Source: Hymenobacter citatus (GTDB lineage: Bacteria; Bacteroidota; Bacteroidia; Cytophagales; Hymenobacteraceae). Taken from it: a stretch of DNA of 64,000 bases. Shown one piece after another: positions 62,985 to 64,000 of the stretch; position 1 is the first letter of the stretch; the number at the start of each line of letters is the position of its first letter. A program made the translations under genes and the position numbers. The notes under the pieces were generated by a model. That model was not told the DNA's origin, did no database searches, and was given only the letters and a program-made list of their open reading frames with translations. The stretch spans positions 248,001 to 312,000 of the forward strand of contig NZ_JACSCY010000003.1 of NCBI RefSeq assembly GCF_014333615.1. The letters are read 5' to 3'.

Positions 62985-64000
62985 GTCCTTCCGTAATTTC
63001 TGCCGCCGCTGAGCCGGGATTGTTGCGCCGCGTGGCCCGCTCATATGCCAGTCGCCGCACGGTGCAGCTTTTGCTGCCTTTTTTGGCGGCCAGTGGGGCA
63101 GCACTGATAGCCGCAAAACGGTGGCCGCAGGCGGGAACAGCCTTGCTGGTGTTACTGGGCCTAGGCGTTATAGCGCTAGTGGTGTGGCTGGTACGCCTAT
63201 GGCAATTTCGACCCCAGCCATTAGCCCGCCGCCTCGATCGGGAGTTTGCAGAGCTGGAAGACAGCACCGGCCTACTCCTACGTCCTACCTCCGACCTCAA
63301 CCTCTTAGAGGAATTACAGCAGCAACACGTGGTCGAGCGCCTGGACGCGCTGACCGCCGCTACTCCGGCGCTGCTACCCGCGCCGTGGCGCACGTCGCTG
63401 CTGCTTACTGGCCTGTTGCTGGTGGTGGCTGGCGTATGCTGGTTCTTGCCCGCACAGACCGCACAGCCTACTGCCACAGTAGCCACGGCTCCAGCCGTAC
63501 CCCTACGGTTTGTGGGCAAACCAGCACCCGCCAAGGCCCCGCGTATTCAGGAGCTGAAGCTGCTGGTAACCCCACCCGCCTACACGCGGCGGGCGGCCTT
63601 TGCGGCGGCGCAGCCGTCGTTTCAGGCGCCGGCCGGGTCGCGGGTGCGGTGGCGGGTGCGCGTGAGCCGGCGAGCCAGCGCGCCGGTGCTAGAGCTAGGC
63701 AAGCAGCGGATACCGCTCCGAGCTGTGCCCGGCGATTCCTTGGCGTTTGAGGCAGAGCAGATAGTGAATAGCTCGGCACTCTATCGGATGCGGTTCGCAG
63801 GGCAAACTTCTGAGGATTATGCTATTGAGATTATTCCTGATCGGGCGCCTACCCTCCAGCTCGTCAGCCCCAAGCCTTATACCCTGGTTGAGTTTGGGCA
63901 GAAGCCGCAGGTAGGCGTGCGCGTAACTGTGCGCGACGATTACGGCCTGAGTCGAGCCCGCGTGGTAGCTACCGTGGCCAAGGGCGAGGGCGAAGCGGTG
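62981..64000 (+). CDS. DUF4175-like membrane protein, open at right edge
   Basis: At least 340 residues, with no stop before the window end. The ATG at 62981 overlaps the stop of the BatA gene (ATGA). Two N-terminal membrane helices (about 32-68 as a hairpin) are followed by RPQPLARRLDREFAELEDSTGLLLRP, a helix with LLEELQQQHVVERLDAL, and a third helix near residue 145 (LLLTGLLLVVAGVCWFL). An immunoglobulin-like extracytoplasmic region then has ELKLLVTPPAYTRR and APTLQLVSPKPYTLVEFGQKPQVGVRVTVRDDYGLSRARVVAT. The order matches DUF4175 proteins that end such clusters. Their molecular role is not known. Confidence 0.75.
   Translation, partial: MSPSVISAAAEPGLLRRVARSYASRRTVQLLLPFLAASGAALIAAKRWPQAGTALLVLLGLGVIALVVWLVRLWQFRPQPLARRLDREFAELEDSTGLLLRPTSDLNLLEELQQQHVVERLDALTAATPALLPAPWRTSLLLTGLLLVVAGVCWFLPAQTAQPTATVATAPAVPLRFVGKPAPAKAPRIQELKLLVTPPAYTRRAAFAAAQPSFQAPAGSRVRWRVRVSRRASAPVLELGKQRIPLRAVPGDSLAFEAEQIVNSSALYRMRFAGQTSEDYAIEIIPDRAPTLQLVSPKPYTLVEFGQKPQVGVRVTVRDDYGLSRARVVATVAKGEGEAV

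Overview
The window looks like chromosomal DNA from a Bacteroidota bacterium, most likely a Hymenobacter-like member of the Hymenobacteraceae. The evidence is the high GC content, a type IX secretion sorting domain, SusC/SusD pairs, a FecR-type sigma/anti-sigma pair, porT-like barrels, TTG/GTG starts, and heavy use of the word CTACCC. No rRNA, tRNA, CRISPR array, prophage or classical transposase was seen.

Layout: 1-8.7 kb holds a truncated FabH, envelope proteins (GIN-domain protein, OprB-like porin, small membrane proteins), a penicillin-acylase-family hydrolase and a T9SS cargo protein. 8.9-15.4 kb holds a lipase-like lipoprotein, then a BlaI repressor with three tandem M56-peptidase/TonB proteins. 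15.5-18 kb holds two paralogous lipoproteins. 18.1-25.7 kb is a TolC - universal stress protein - HlyD - MFS efflux block on the minus strand, interrupted by an oppositely oriented four-helix-bundle gene, with a divergent sigma54 enhancer-binding protein. 25.8-29 kb has a lipoprotein/ATP-grasp (YgiC-like) pair and an oxidoreductase. 29.3-40.6 kb is a glycan-utilisation locus: ECF sigma, FecR, SusC with an STN domain, SusD, LamG lipoprotein, GH130 and a sugar MFS transporter, suggesting a mannose-containing glycan. 40.9-43.4 kb encodes McrB and McrC. 43.5-47.3 kb is iron uptake (TonB siderophore receptor plus PepSY protein). 47.6-56.2 kb is an expanded TldD/TldE cluster (D-E-D-D-E) in which the TldD proteins carry twin-arginine signals. 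56.2-58.4 kb holds secreted or barrel proteins. 58.7-64 kb is the DUF4159-MoxR-DUF58-BatA-DUF4175 cluster, running off the right edge.

The most unusual feature is the space between genes. More than twenty gaps hold elements made of two inverted copies of a short hairpin around a spacer, which is a REPIN-like architecture. Several sequence families exist. Within each family the stems differ by compensating changes while the loops stay fixed. Families share spacer words, nest inside one another, and often start exactly at the stop codon of the upstream gene. One such element carries a small GIY-YIG nuclease gene between its two arms, and another family brackets a four-helix-bundle (S23-like) gene. 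I propose these as candidate mobile palindromic units with small cargo or helper proteins. That is inference and needs genome-wide comparison.
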